Positions 45,948-54,998 of a DNA stretch of 64,000 bases are shown here, piece by piece. The stretch spans positions 1-64,000 of the forward strand of contig NZ_QWEH01000011.1 of NCBI RefSeq assembly GCF_003515705.1, in the 5' to 3' direction. The DNA is from Oceanobacillus profundus (lineage in GTDB: Bacteria > Bacillota > Bacilli > Bacillales > Amphibacillaceae). Under the pieces are notes generated by a model, which did not search any database, was not told the origin of the DNA, and saw only the letters and a list, made by a program, of their open reading frames with translations. Made by a program: the position numbers and the translations under genes. The stretch's first letter is position 1, and each line of letters starts with the position of its first letter.

Positions 45948-47570
45948 ATGGAAAATTGGAAAGTAACTATAAATGATATATTAGGCAGAGACATATTTAA
46001 AAATGCGAAATTAATTGCTGGGGAAAAGGGAAAAGATCGGGAAATAAAATGGTCACATATTTTAGAGATGGAAGCGTTTGATTCATTTATAAATGGAGGA
46101 GAATTAATTCTTACTACAGGATCTAACATCGAATTTGACTCACCAGCAGGAATACCTAAGCTAAATAAACTAATTGAAAAAGATGTCGCTGGAATTTGCA
46201 TTGAACTTGGAACACATGTGAAAGCAATAGCACCAGAAATTATAGCATTCGCTAACGAACACCATTTTCCCATCATAGCTTTTTCACAAATTGTTAAATT
46301 TGTAGATATCACCCAGGATTTACATACGATTATTATCAATAGACATCATCAAATGCTCAACCACCTACATGTTCTCTCGAATCAATTTAATGAATTATCT
46401 TTAGAACCAAACGGTATTTTAAAAATCCTAAAAAAACTGTACGATCTATTTCATGCTACTGCTTTACTCATAACCGATGATAAAAAAGCATTTTACTACC
46501 CGCTTAAACTTAAAGAGCGTACTGAATTTATGAACTTGATAATGAATAATTCTATAAAATTGGAACCATATAGAGATCATCTATTGGATAATGAATATTA
46601 CACTACTTTTCCAATTAAAGGACTTGGTCATTCATGGGGAAATCTCTGTTTACAAAAGAAATCAAATGATTTGGATGAGTTTTCATTTTCCGTGATGGAT
46701 CGTGCTTCATTAGCCATTGCGCAAATCCTGCTTCGAAATCGAACGATTGAAGAAAGAAAGCAAAACCAAGAAGAGGAAATTGTTCAAAAATTACTGCACG
46801 GCGAGGAATTTGAATCATCAATAGCACATAAATTCCTGCCTGCTCCTGCTAATAATAGTTATTACAGACTGATTCTTATTGAAAATAATTCCATTGAAGA
46901 AAACTTGAAAGAAGAAGATTGGGAAGAGATAAAGCTCCAACAGTCTATCATTCTAAGATCATTATTAAAGAAAAATGGCTTCTTCCCAGCTATGTCTGTT
47001 ACCAAAAATAAAATTGCAGTAATCGCCTCTTTCTATAATAAGAGTAATACAATAAGAGATATCGACAGTTTTACTATTCTAGCAAAGGAAATTCGCAACA
47101 TTCATGAGAATCATATTTTTCACGGTGATCATTATGGCATTGGGATAAGCAGTCTTCAAAAAGATTATAAAAAAATAGCTGCATGCTGTCATGAAGCAAA
47201 CGAAGTACTTTTTATTCAGAAAAAGAAACTCTTGGATACGCTATTCTATGAAGAGATAGGGGTTTATCGTCTTTTATCGAAGCTTAACCAAAATGAATTA
47301 AAAGCTTATGTATCAGAGTATTTAGGTCCTTTATTAGAATATGAGGAAAAAATAAAGGGTAACCTGCTTTTAACCCTTTCTATATTTCTCGATACCATGG
47401 GATCCAAAAAAGAGACTTCTGACCGGCTTTATATTGTACGGCAAACGCTTTATCACCGTTTGGAAAAAATAGAAGAGTTACTTGGTGATGACTTTATGGA
47501 ACCAACTAAAAGACAGGCGATTGAATTGGCAGTCAGCGCCTATAAAATGCTAAATAATACGGAATTCTAA
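45948..47570 (+). CDS. PucR-family transcriptional regulator
   Basis: A 540-aa regulator. The N-terminal PucR ligand domain spans about residues 8-125 (ILGRDIFKNAKLIAGEKGKDREIKW, LTTGSNIE). A middle region spans about 150-300. The C-terminal PucR-type helix-turn-helix is at about 480-535 (YIVRQTLYHRLEKIEELLG). Relatives activate purine, allantoin or pyrimidine catabolic genes when the substrate is present. It is divergent from the transaminase gene, so it is the prime candidate for controlling the uracil/beta-alanine genes. ATG start with GGAGGGC. Confidence 0.88.
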   Translation: MENWKVTINDILGRDIFKNAKLIAGEKGKDREIKWSHILEMEAFDSFINGGELILTTGSNIEFDSPAGIPKLNKLIEKDVAGICIELGTHVKAIAPEIIAFANEHHFPIIAFSQIVKFVDITQDLHTIIINRHHQMLNHLHVLSNQFNELSLEPNGILKILKKLYDLFHATALLITDDKKAFYYPLKLKERTEFMNLIMNNSIKLEPYRDHLLDNEYYTTFPIKGLGHSWGNLCLQKKSNDLDEFSFSVMDRASLAIAQILLRNRTIEERKQNQEEEIVQKLLHGEEFESSIAHKFLPAPANNSYYRLILIENNSIEENLKEEDWEEIKLQQSIILRSLLKKNGFFPAMSVTKNKIAVIASFYNKSNTIRDIDSFTILAKEIRNIHENHIFHGDHYGIGISSLQKDYKKIAACCHEANEVLFIQKKKLLDTLFYEEIGVYRLLSKLNQNELKAYVSEYLGPLLEYEEKIKGNLLLTLSIFLDTMGSKKETSDRLYIVRQTLYHRLEKIEELLGDDFMEPTKRQAIELAVSAYKMLNNTEF

Positions 47571-47596
47571 AACCGAAAGAAAATAAAGGAAAACTC

Positions 47597-47661
47597 AAAA
47601 AATAAGTGTGGTACCTATCACACATCATCTTAATTTGCAGAAGGTATCACGCTTATTTTTA
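47597..47661. terminator. Bidirectional terminator between pucR-type gene and amidase
   Basis: Stem AAAAATAAGTGTGGTACC paired with GGTATCACGCTTATTTTT with two mismatches and a loop of about 27 nt. A and T runs serve both convergent genes. Confidence 0.8.
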
Positions 47662-47686
47662 AAATAATTGCTCTCCTATTTACTCG

Positions 47687-49162
47687 TTATATAGACGTTA
47701 CGTGGACTGCAGGACGCTGACCCTGATTCCATTTCCCATCCAATGCTCGTTCAATCTGTGCTCCTAGTTGCAGAAGCAATCCATCATTTCCTTGACGTGC
47801 AAGGGCGTGAATTCCTAATGGAAGCCCGTTTTTAAGCTTAGCCATCGGTAACGAAATACCCGGAAGCCCACAAAGGTTAGCAATCGAAGTATAAGCAAAT
47901 ATGCTCCATAGATTCTCAAACCAATCGTACACAGATGGGTTATCACTAGTAGTCAAATATTCCTTCGTTCCAATTTTCGGTGTAGGTAATGCCATTGTTG
48001 GAGTTAGAATGATATCCCAATCTTCAAAAAAGCTGCCTAGACTACGGGAGGTTTGATTAAAGGCAGCTTGCATTTTCGCGCGGTCCGTATAGGAAGCAAT
48101 ACGCCCTTCTTCCCATACTTTAATACACATTGATTCAATCAGTTTGACAGGTGGCCGTTCTAAGTTTTTTTGCTCCAGCAACTCTGCAATCACTTGTGAA
48201 AAATTCATGATATAGCATGAAGTCTGCGCTTCGTAAGCAGTATGGAAATCAATATCAGGAATAACCCACTCGACGTGATGACCGAGTTTCTCAAGAAAAC
48301 GTGCTGTCCGCTCCAATTCAGCAACAATTTCCGGTGTAGCCCGGTAATCTCCCCACTCATGCGAAACCGCGATACGCAACTTCTCTGGATCCCGATGAAT
48401 AAGCTCAGAGTACGGTTCTTTCGGCATCCAATAAGGCATAAACTCGCCAGGTGCCCCACCCCTGCAATTATCTACAAACGCAGCAGTATCACGAATCGTA
48501 CGTGAAATGCATCCTTGAGCAGAGACAACTCCCATTAAATCCGAACCAGCAGGTCCTACCGAAAAGACCCCACGAGATGGCTTTAAACCAATATTTCCGT
48601 TTACACCAGCAGGTATTCGAATCGAGCCACCACCATCAGTCGCATGTGAGAGTGGAACGATACCAGCAGCAACCGAAGCTGCCGTGCCAGCAGAAGAACC
48701 ACAGGTCGTATATTCAAGATTCCAAGGATTTCGTGTTACGTAGACTTCTGGATTCTCTGCTGAACTGCAGAGCCCAAACTCAGGTGTTGTCGTTCTACCT
48801 ATAATATTAAGACCCGCTTTACGGATCTGCTCGGTCAGGAAGCTGTCAGCTTGAGAACGATTTCCTTGCATAAAAAGAGAGCCCATCTCTTGCAGACGCC
48901 CTTTGACAGTGGGGCCTAAATCTTTCATTAAAAAAGGTACTCCCGCGAATACCCCATCCGGATTTGTTCCATCTTTCGTAGGTTCATTAATCGCATCATC
49001 AAAAACTTCAATAACAGCGTTAATTTCGGGATTTAAGGCTTTGATAGCAACGGTAACCTGCTTGGCCACCTCTTGCGAAGAAATTTGTCCATTCTTTACT
49101 AATTCAGCAAGACCGATGGCATCAAGATCAGCCCATTCATCCCAGTTCATCACTTTTCCCAT
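47687..49162 (-). CDS. Amidase signature family hydrolase
   Basis: A 491-aa amidase with the Ser-cisSer-Lys triad: Lys80 (VPFLMKDLG), Ser156 (CGSSAG) and Ser180 (DGGGSIRIPA). The spacing resembles 6-aminohexanoate cyclic dimer hydrolase and related broad amidases, though sequence does not identify the substrate. There is no signal peptide, so it is cytoplasmic. A longer frame adds 15 residues; the ATG at 49162 has GGGGAG 7 nt upstream. It is a single gene with a cre-like box upstream, set between the pyrimidine cluster and the C45/amidohydrolase genes. Confidence 0.88.
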   Translation of the reverse strand: MGKVMNWDEWADLDAIGLAELVKNGQISSQEVAKQVTVAIKALNPEINAVIEVFDDAINEPTKDGTNPDGVFAGVPFLMKDLGPTVKGRLQEMGSLFMQGNRSQADSFLTEQIRKAGLNIIGRTTTPEFGLCSSAENPEVYVTRNPWNLEYTTCGSSAGTAASVAAGIVPLSHATDGGGSIRIPAGVNGNIGLKPSRGVFSVGPAGSDLMGVVSAQGCISRTIRDTAAFVDNCRGGAPGEFMPYWMPKEPYSELIHRDPEKLRIAVSHEWGDYRATPEIVAELERTARFLEKLGHHVEWVIPDIDFHTAYEAQTSCYIMNFSQVIAELLEQKNLERPPVKLIESMCIKVWEEGRIASYTDRAKMQAAFNQTSRSLGSFFEDWDIILTPTMALPTPKIGTKEYLTTSDNPSVYDWFENLWSIFAYTSIANLCGLPGISLPMAKLKNGLPLGIHALARQGNDGLLLQLGAQIERALDGKWNQGQRPAVHVTSI

Positions 49163-49229
49163 AAAATTTCTCCCCTTTAAACCCGCTCTGATTTGATAGT
49201 TGTACATGGTTAGAATTAATCTTCATTAT

Positions 49230-49243
49230 ATAAAGCGCTTTCA
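49230..49243 (-). promoter_or_regulatory. cre-like box upstream of the amidase gene
   Basis: The minus strand reads TGAAAGCGCTTTAT, with the full central AAAGCGCTTT core of CcpA sites but a mismatch at the conserved C near the 3' end. It lies 68 nt upstream of the amidase start. Confidence 0.4.
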
Positions 49244-49405
49244 TTAAAAAATTAGTACAAATCTATTGTTATTCCTATCCTACAAGAGATTCATTTGATT
49301 TGCATTTTACAATGTGTCTAATAATTTCCATATTTTCATACAAATTGTACAGATCACTGTATTATTTGCAGCTTAACCTTTTAATAAATAAAAAGTAACA
49401 ATAAA

Positions 49406-49435
49406 GATGCATAACCAGAAGATCGATTATGCATC
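49406..49435 (-). terminator. Terminator after the C45-family gene
   Basis: Perfect 9-bp stem GATGCATAA/TTATGCATC with a 12-nt loop, followed on the minus strand by TTTATTGTT. It lies 10 nt past the stop at 49446. Confidence 0.8.
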
Positions 49436-49445
49436 CTCCTTCATA

Positions 49446-50507
49446 TTATTTAATACGATTACATGGTTTCCCTTTTATCCAGGATAACTTATTATCTGTT
49501 AAATTCATAACGATACTAAACACGGTTTCCATCCCGGTTAGGGCAGATTCTTCGTCTGTATCGTTCGTAACATGACTACAAATAGAATTCGGATAATTAT
49601 CATGATTGGATAGGAAGTGAAATAGATCTTCGGCTTCTAAAGCTTTTTCTTTTAAATCTTTTACTTGGTTACGAATTGTATCAAATCGACTGTAAGAGTT
49701 TGGTACTACCTCTTCCCTGATGAAGTCTCTCATTTCCGTTGAACAGAGATGATTGGTATGGACAAGCGTCCCATTTGTTGCCTCAATTCTTGCAGTATGA
49801 ATTGGTGATACTTCCAAGCTTGCTGCATCTCCCGGCTTCGATGCGATTAAAAAGTGTGCAGGAGATGCCATTTGATTACGATCAACTTTAGAGATAGCTT
49901 CTTCAAATGATTCCGATTCTAAAATAGCTCTTAGCCCTAAATGAATAGGAACTTTAGGCTGCCATGTATTGGTTACTAATGCATTGAGACATACACCAAC
50001 ACCTGAACTGTTGCAGCCGATTTTTCCAATAATACCAGCCTCTGTAATCATCTGTACTGTTGGCAAAGTGTCCTGCTGAATTTCAAGGTGAACTAAAGAG
50101 TCTATTTGTGCACCTTTCCAATCCCAGTTTTGTGCTAACCATGTTTTAGATGTTTTCGGTTTCATTAATGCAAAGGAAGTACAACCATCTGGTGCGGTGC
50201 TTAATGCAATCTCACTTCTAGCGTTCAGTGCAAGTATATCTTCAAATTGTACTGCTGCTCCTTTAGCTAATCCTTCCATCTCCTTCATGTAATTTGCATT
50301 ATATTTTTCAACTGCGGAAACATGTAATAGTGCTTTATTGCATGCTTCCTTCCAGGAGATTCCAGATGTTTCTTTAAAGAGCTTTTCATACGTTTGTAAG
50401 CTGCTGTGCACCTGCTCTTTTGCAAGGCTGCCATGTTTAAATCCTATTTCATATGATGTTCCTGATAGAGTAAGAACGGTATCTACATTTGGCAGCAATC
50501 TACTCAT
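49446..50507 (-). CDS. C45-family peptidase / acyl-CoA:6-APA acyltransferase-like hydrolase
   Basis: A 353-aa Ntn-hydrolase relative of penicillin acyltransferase. After a helical N-terminal region the sequence reaches DGCTSFAL, where Cys109 would be exposed by self-cleavage and act as nucleophile, and NWDWK (127-131), a hallmark of family C45. Relatives hydrolyse or transfer acyl groups on amines. The start overlaps the amidohydrolase stop by 4 nt, so they are translationally coupled, and a sodium symporter precedes them. The unit probably imports and cleaves an N-acylated or amide-linked compound. Confidence 0.82.
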   Translation of the reverse strand: MSRLLPNVDTVLTLSGTSYEIGFKHGSLAKEQVHSSLQTYEKLFKETSGISWKEACNKALLHVSAVEKYNANYMKEMEGLAKGAAVQFEDILALNARSEIALSTAPDGCTSFALMKPKTSKTWLAQNWDWKGAQIDSLVHLEIQQDTLPTVQMITEAGIIGKIGCNSSGVGVCLNALVTNTWQPKVPIHLGLRAILESESFEEAISKVDRNQMASPAHFLIASKPGDAASLEVSPIHTARIEATNGTLVHTNHLCSTEMRDFIREEVVPNSYSRFDTIRNQVKDLKEKALEAEDLFHFLSNHDNYPNSICSHVTNDTDEESALTGMETVFSIVMNLTDNKLSWIKGKPCNRIK

Positions 50508-52126
50508 GCTTGGACGCCAACCTTAGAATTTCTATATACGATATCTCCGTCAATCATCGTCCATTCTACTTGAACATCTGGTATGTCATCAATATCTGCA
50601 TTTAAAATCGAACGATCGAGTAATACTAAATCAGCAAGTTTACCAGTTTCAATACTTCCTTTAGTGTCTTCCTCAAATGATGCGTAGGCACCGTTTAATG
50701 TATACATACGAATTGCTTGGAGTAGAGACACTGTTTTATCTTCCCCGATCACTTGACCTGAGTTTGATTTCCGGGTCATAGCAGCATGGATACCACGCAT
50801 TGGATTAAAGTCCGTTACTGGACAATCAGAAGCGATTGCTGCAGGAATTTCTGCCTTTTGATAATCACCCATTGGGTACATCGAATTGGCTCTTTCACCA
50901 TAATTTTTTACATAACCATCACCATATTCAAATAGAAAAGCTGGATTAGGAATTGGTACAACATTTTGTTTTCTCATTCGTTCAATTAAGTCAGGTGTTG
51001 CAATTCCTGCATGTTCAATCCGATGTCTCGTATTTTCTCGTGGATGTAATGCATTTGCTTTTTCAATCGTTTTTAAGAGCAAATCGATTGCAGCATCCCC
51101 TTGCGCATGGGCAGTAATTTGCCATCCTTTTTCGTGAGCAGGTATAAATAAATCGTCTACTTCTTCTTGCGAGAAATATTGTATTCCATAATTTTTTGAA
51201 TCACTTGTGTAGCCTTCTCGAGTCCAAACGGTTGGCCCACTGCTGCTACCGTCAAGGAAAAGCTTCACAGGCCCAATTCGGAACTTGTCATCTCCTAACC
51301 CAGTATAAATTCCAGCATCAACCATATGCTTAACAACCTCTTGGGCATCATTTAGAGCACCAACCATAGCATAAACTCTTTGTTTTATCAGTCCATTTTT
51401 ACTATCAGCTTGCAGAGATCTGAGATTATCCAGACCATATCCAGTAGCATCGTGAATGGATGTAATTCCTTTTTCTGCAAAATGTTCAGAAGCGACTTTA
51501 TGTGCATTCGATAGTTCTTCCTCTGAAAAGGATGCAATCGAAAACATCTTCATATGTGCATTTTCAAGTAATAGTCCAGTAAGTTCACCATCGGCTTTGC
51601 GATCAAACTTTCCCCCATCAGGATCAGGTGTATTTTTATCAAACTTAGCAATCTGAAGTGCTTGGCTATTAACAACTGAAATATGACCACATGTCCTTGT
51701 AATCATGATAGGATGCTCAGTCGTAATAGCATCTAGTTCTTCCTTCGTTGGAAAACGTTTATCCGTAATTGTTTGCTCATTATATCCCCACGCTCTAATC
51801 CATTGTCCCTGTGGTGTTTTACTAACCTTTGCTTTGATTTCCCTCAGCAGGTCATCAATTGTTTGAACACTATCGCTTTTACACGAAATCGATAAGCTGT
51901 TTGTTCCGTACATAGATATATGCAAATGAGAATCTATAAGTCCAGGAATAAGTGTTTTTCCCTTTAAATCGATAATCTCACTGTCGTCATCTTTTAATTG
52001 TAATATTGTTTCATTCGAGCCAGCTGCAATAATTTTATTCTCCTTTACAGCAATCGCTTCAGCTATTTGATTTCTCTCGTTTACTGTAATAATTTCCCCG
52101 TTAGTAAAAAGATATTGCTTTTCCAT
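50504..52126 (-). CDS. YtcJ-type amidohydrolase
   Basis: A 540-aa member of the amidohydrolase superfamily (amidohydrolase_3, YtcJ-like) with metal motif DSHLH (His67, His69), RTCGHISVVNSQAL, GSSSGPTVWTREGY, ITAHAQGDAAIDLLL, RIEHAG and a late AIASDCPVTDFNPMRG. Such enzymes hydrolyse amide or formamide-type bonds; substrates are mostly unknown. ATG start with AGGAGGG, 21 nt after the symporter gene and overlapping the C45 gene by 4 nt. Confidence 0.86.
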   Translation of the reverse strand: MEKQYLFTNGEIITVNERNQIAEAIAVKENKIIAAGSNETILQLKDDDSEIIDLKGKTLIPGLIDSHLHISMYGTNSLSISCKSDSVQTIDDLLREIKAKVSKTPQGQWIRAWGYNEQTITDKRFPTKEELDAITTEHPIMITRTCGHISVVNSQALQIAKFDKNTPDPDGGKFDRKADGELTGLLLENAHMKMFSIASFSEEELSNAHKVASEHFAEKGITSIHDATGYGLDNLRSLQADSKNGLIKQRVYAMVGALNDAQEVVKHMVDAGIYTGLGDDKFRIGPVKLFLDGSSSGPTVWTREGYTSDSKNYGIQYFSQEEVDDLFIPAHEKGWQITAHAQGDAAIDLLLKTIEKANALHPRENTRHRIEHAGIATPDLIERMRKQNVVPIPNPAFLFEYGDGYVKNYGERANSMYPMGDYQKAEIPAAIASDCPVTDFNPMRGIHAAMTRKSNSGQVIGEDKTVSLLQAIRMYTLNGAYASFEEDTKGSIETGKLADLVLLDRSILNADIDDIPDVQVEWTMIDGDIVYRNSKVGVQA

Positions 52127-52147
52127 GTAAAGACCCTCCTGTAGTAT

Positions 52148-53653
52148 TTATTTTATTTCAACACGTAATGATGGTGATGCTTCATCCTCGTAGAGTTCAT
52201 CAACCATGTCAGGAAAGAAACGTTCAATTGTCTCTTTAGATACGGGTTGAGTCATAAATGAAGCAACAACAAAGATTACAGCGTTTGCAGCTAATCCCCA
52301 AATACCAGCATGTATATCTAATGGATGAGGAATTACAAATGAAAAGATAACAGTTATAATGAAACCTGCTAATATCCCCCAGAAAGCACCGTGTTTGGTC
52401 GCTCTTGGCCATAGAAAAATACCAATAATTGCTGGGAATGCCTGTGCGATAAATCCATATCCAATTAGTAGAATATATACTAGACTTGCAGGTTCCAGAA
52501 TAGAAATTGGCGCAATAATAAATGCCATAATTGGGAAAATTAATCGTCTTGTCCATTTCCCTGTTGTTTTCTCATCCCATTTAAAAAGGGGTTGCAATAC
52601 ATCTTTACTATAACTAAGTGCAGTTGCATGAACACAAGGTTCACTAGAGGACATTGCAGCAGCAAGCGTTCCAGCACCTAATAGACCGGCTACAACTGCA
52701 GGCATTGTATCAACTGCAAGTTGAATAGCAACTTGATCTGGTGTGCCGATATTAGGATACATGAAGACCCCAATAAAGCCTACAACGATCATTGGAACTA
52801 GTACAACATAAAATGTCGGTAGTAAAGTTGCAGATCTTCTGATAGATTTTTTTGAATCAGCTCCCATCCACTGGATCCAATGTGTTTGCCAAATGGAAAA
52901 GAAAGATATTAAAATCGATGTTGTCCAAAAAGTAGCATTCATATCACCCAACGCCCCAGGAAGTGTTAGAAACTGTGGAATATCCTCTTTTACACGCTCA
53001 AAAATTGGTGCAAATGAATAACCACCAGTGAATTGCTTGGTTGCCCATAATCCAACAAAGAAGGACACGAACAACATTAACGCCCCTTGAAATGCGTTTG
53101 TTACACCGATTGCTTTAAGCCCACTTTTATATAGATAGATTGAAATTGCACCTAGTGATAAAAAGACACCAACCCAAGTAGGAATTAATCCATAACTCAT
53201 GACATTTAAAATATAAGCTGCACCAGTTGTTTGAATTACTGCATATGCTAAGACACCAATTGAAGTAACAATAGATGCTATACCACCTAATACTTTACTT
53301 TCATAACGATCGGATATGGCAGTGGATTGGGTGACATGATTGTATTTTTTACCTAATTCCCAAACTTTCGGCCCAAAATACCAAGCAAGTATTGCCATAT
53401 ACGTTAAATAAACGACAACATATAGCGCAGGGACTCCCTTTGAATATGCCCACCCAGGAGAACCCATAAACGTATAAGCACTTACTCCACCTGCCCCGAT
53501 TAATAGGTACATCATGATTGGGCCCATACTCCTGCTGCCAACACCCCACTCTTCCACGTTATCCATATTTTTCCCTTTTCCAGCAAAAAAACCCAAAATA
53601 ACAGCTATGAATATATAAGCAACGGTTATTATGAAGGGTATGTATTCAATCAT
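52148..53653 (-). CDS. Sodium:solute symporter (SSS family)
   Basis: A 501-aa transporter with about 13 membrane helices. Typical SSS segments are GVGSRSMGPIMMYLLIGAGGVSAYTFMGSPGWAY near 40-70, TGAAYIL, an Ala/Ser-rich GAGTLAAAMSSSEPCVHATAL near 330-350 and GYGFIAQAFPAIIGIFLW. The AAAMSS region corresponds to the sodium site of the family. The ATG at 53653 has GGAGGGG correctly spaced; a TTG codon just before it is less likely. It is encoded 1 nt overlapping a small membrane partner and followed by two hydrolases whose substrate it may import. Confidence 0.88.
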   Translation of the reverse strand: MIEYIPFIITVAYIFIAVILGFFAGKGKNMDNVEEWGVGSRSMGPIMMYLLIGAGGVSAYTFMGSPGWAYSKGVPALYVVVYLTYMAILAWYFGPKVWELGKKYNHVTQSTAISDRYESKVLGGIASIVTSIGVLAYAVIQTTGAAYILNVMSYGLIPTWVGVFLSLGAISIYLYKSGLKAIGVTNAFQGALMLFVSFFVGLWATKQFTGGYSFAPIFERVKEDIPQFLTLPGALGDMNATFWTTSILISFFSIWQTHWIQWMGADSKKSIRRSATLLPTFYVVLVPMIVVGFIGVFMYPNIGTPDQVAIQLAVDTMPAVVAGLLGAGTLAAAMSSSEPCVHATALSYSKDVLQPLFKWDEKTTGKWTRRLIFPIMAFIIAPISILEPASLVYILLIGYGFIAQAFPAIIGIFLWPRATKHGAFWGILAGFIITVIFSFVIPHPLDIHAGIWGLAANAVIFVVASFMTQPVSKETIERFFPDMVDELYEDEASPSLRVEIK

Positions 53654-53871
53654 CAATCTACCCCTCCAATCTTATTAATGAATGCCATGGAGAAAGTTGT
53701 TAAGAAGATAATCAAAATAGACCAGACCATAATTAAAGGAAGCCCAAATACAATAATTTCTTGATTAAATATATTTATAATTGGCCAGCCTCCTAACAGA
53801 ATAATAATAGCTATTAGACTTACACCAAACCAACCTTTTTTTGTTTTTGGAAGTTTAAATGTAGCTTTCAT
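53653..53871 (-). CDS. Small two-helix membrane protein paired with SSS symporter
   Basis: A 72-aa protein with two hydrophobic helices (about residues 15-34 and 41-65), like the small accessory proteins found directly upstream of SSS-family symporter genes (YhdT and DUF3311-type). It is expected to assemble with or stabilise the carrier. ATG start with AAGGAGG. First gene of the four-gene unit. Confidence 0.78.
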   Translation of the reverse strand: MKATFKLPKTKKGWFGVSLIAIIILLGGWPIINIFNQEIIVFGLPLIMVWSILIIFLTTFSMAFINKIGGVD

Positions 53872-53985
53872 AGTAGTACCTCCTTGGATTGAAATTTAAT
53901 TAAGATCTAACTAGATGAAGGGTGCCAGAAGTACAAAACAGCATATTGTTCATTGTTCTATCATCCTACAACGTTACCGTATAAT

Positions 53986-54546
53986 TCAATTAGAAGATAG
54001 ATATTCTATTACTTCGTCTATATTTTTATCTGGAGGAAAAACAGGATAAAATACTTTTTCAATTGTTCCATCTTGAATGATAATTGTAACTCTTTTATTA
54101 AGTGACATAGAATCCACCTCAAATAGTGGCAGGTTTAGAGAATTTGATAAGGTCAATTTTGAATCACTTAATAGTTCGAAAGGTAAATGAAGCCGTTCAA
54201 CTGCTTCCTTTTGATATTCTGAACTCTGCGTACTTACACCAAATACTTGTGTATTAAGTTCTTGTAATTCCTTATGGTGATCTCGAAAGGAACAAGCTTG
54301 TGGTGTACACCCTCTTGCCCCTGGGATTTGATCCCATCCATTTGGGAGACTTTCCCGTGGATTACCTGTCATTGGATAAAAATATAAAACAAGTTTCCCC
54401 CTAATTTCTGATAGGTCTACAATGTGACCAGTTGTAGAGGTTAATTCAACTGATGGTATCTTTTTACCTTTTAAATCATTACATGCACCATCATCAAGTG
54501 GTACCGGAAGGTTGGTAGGAAGTTCATTATAATTATTCGTTGTCAT
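53986..54546 (-). CDS. Peroxiredoxin (AhpC/TSA, BCP-like)
   Basis: A 186-aa thioredoxin-fold protein with YFYPMTGNP and GARGCTPQACSFRDH. Cys80 and Cys85 correspond to the two cysteines of bacterioferritin-comigratory peroxiredoxins. The insert of about ten residues before GCTPQAC (RESLPNGWDQIPGARG) marks the GCTPQ-type subgroup. It reduces peroxides in the cytoplasm. ATG start with AAGGAG. It stands alone between the symporter unit and the prp operon; a cre-like box lies 154 nt upstream. Confidence 0.85.
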   Translation of the reverse strand: MTTNNYNELPTNLPVPLDDGACNDLKGKKIPSVELTSTTGHIVDLSEIRGKLVLYFYPMTGNPRESLPNGWDQIPGARGCTPQACSFRDHHKELQELNTQVFGVSTQSSEYQKEAVERLHLPFELLSDSKLTLSNSLNLPLFEVDSMSLNKRVTIIIQDGTIEKVFYPVFPPDKNIDEVIEYLSSN

Positions 54547-54948
54547 TATTTACACTCCTTCGTTCTTTTGGATCAAGGTTTTCTATACCTTCTTAGAACC
54601 AGCCCAGATCAAAGGTCTTTATACTTGCGATACACTTTCTGGTCTTTCCTCCTTTCATTTTGTTCTAATTAATAGAATATTTATAATTATAGTTTTTGTT
54701 GTAAGCGATTGCATTAATCACATTGTAAAAATTATTAGTTGGTTATGTTACAATCTGTCCAATCCCTTTCATCTAAATCACAGAAAATATACTATACCTT
54801 GCTAAAAATATTAATAAATTATTATTCGACATTTATTGATTATGCATTTAGTAATAATATTCCATATTTATTAGCCAAACCGTCCAATGTATCTAAAAAA
54901 CAAAATAGTTGAACGTTTCATAATGAATTCAATGATAGCTAGCAAATC
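54547..54948. other. Intergenic region upstream of the peroxiredoxin gene
   Basis: About 400 nt, AT-rich. It holds the cre-like box at 54700-54713 and presumably the peroxiredoxin promoter; no gene or other structure is evident. Confidence 0.5.
54700..54713. promoter_or_regulatory. cre-like box upstream of the peroxiredoxin gene
   Basis: TGTAAGCGATTGCA matches the CcpA consensus at all fixed positions. Its distance of 154 nt from the nearest gene start makes its target uncertain. Confidence 0.4.
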
Positions 54949-54986
54949 AAAAAGGCATGGAATCCAAATTGATTCCACACCTTTTG
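54949..54986. terminator. Terminator after prpB
   Basis: Arms AAAAAGGCATGGAATC and GATTCCACACCTTTTG with one CA/CA mismatch pair and a 6-nt loop, 12 nt beyond the prpB stop. T runs occur on both strands. Confidence 0.75.
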
Positions 54987-54998
54987 TGCCAACAAAAT

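Noticed and set aside
52236-52556. A 106-codon frame antisense-phase within the symporter gene
   Set aside because: It lies wholly within the symporter coding sequence in another frame and is rich in Cys, Tyr and Ser; a shadow.
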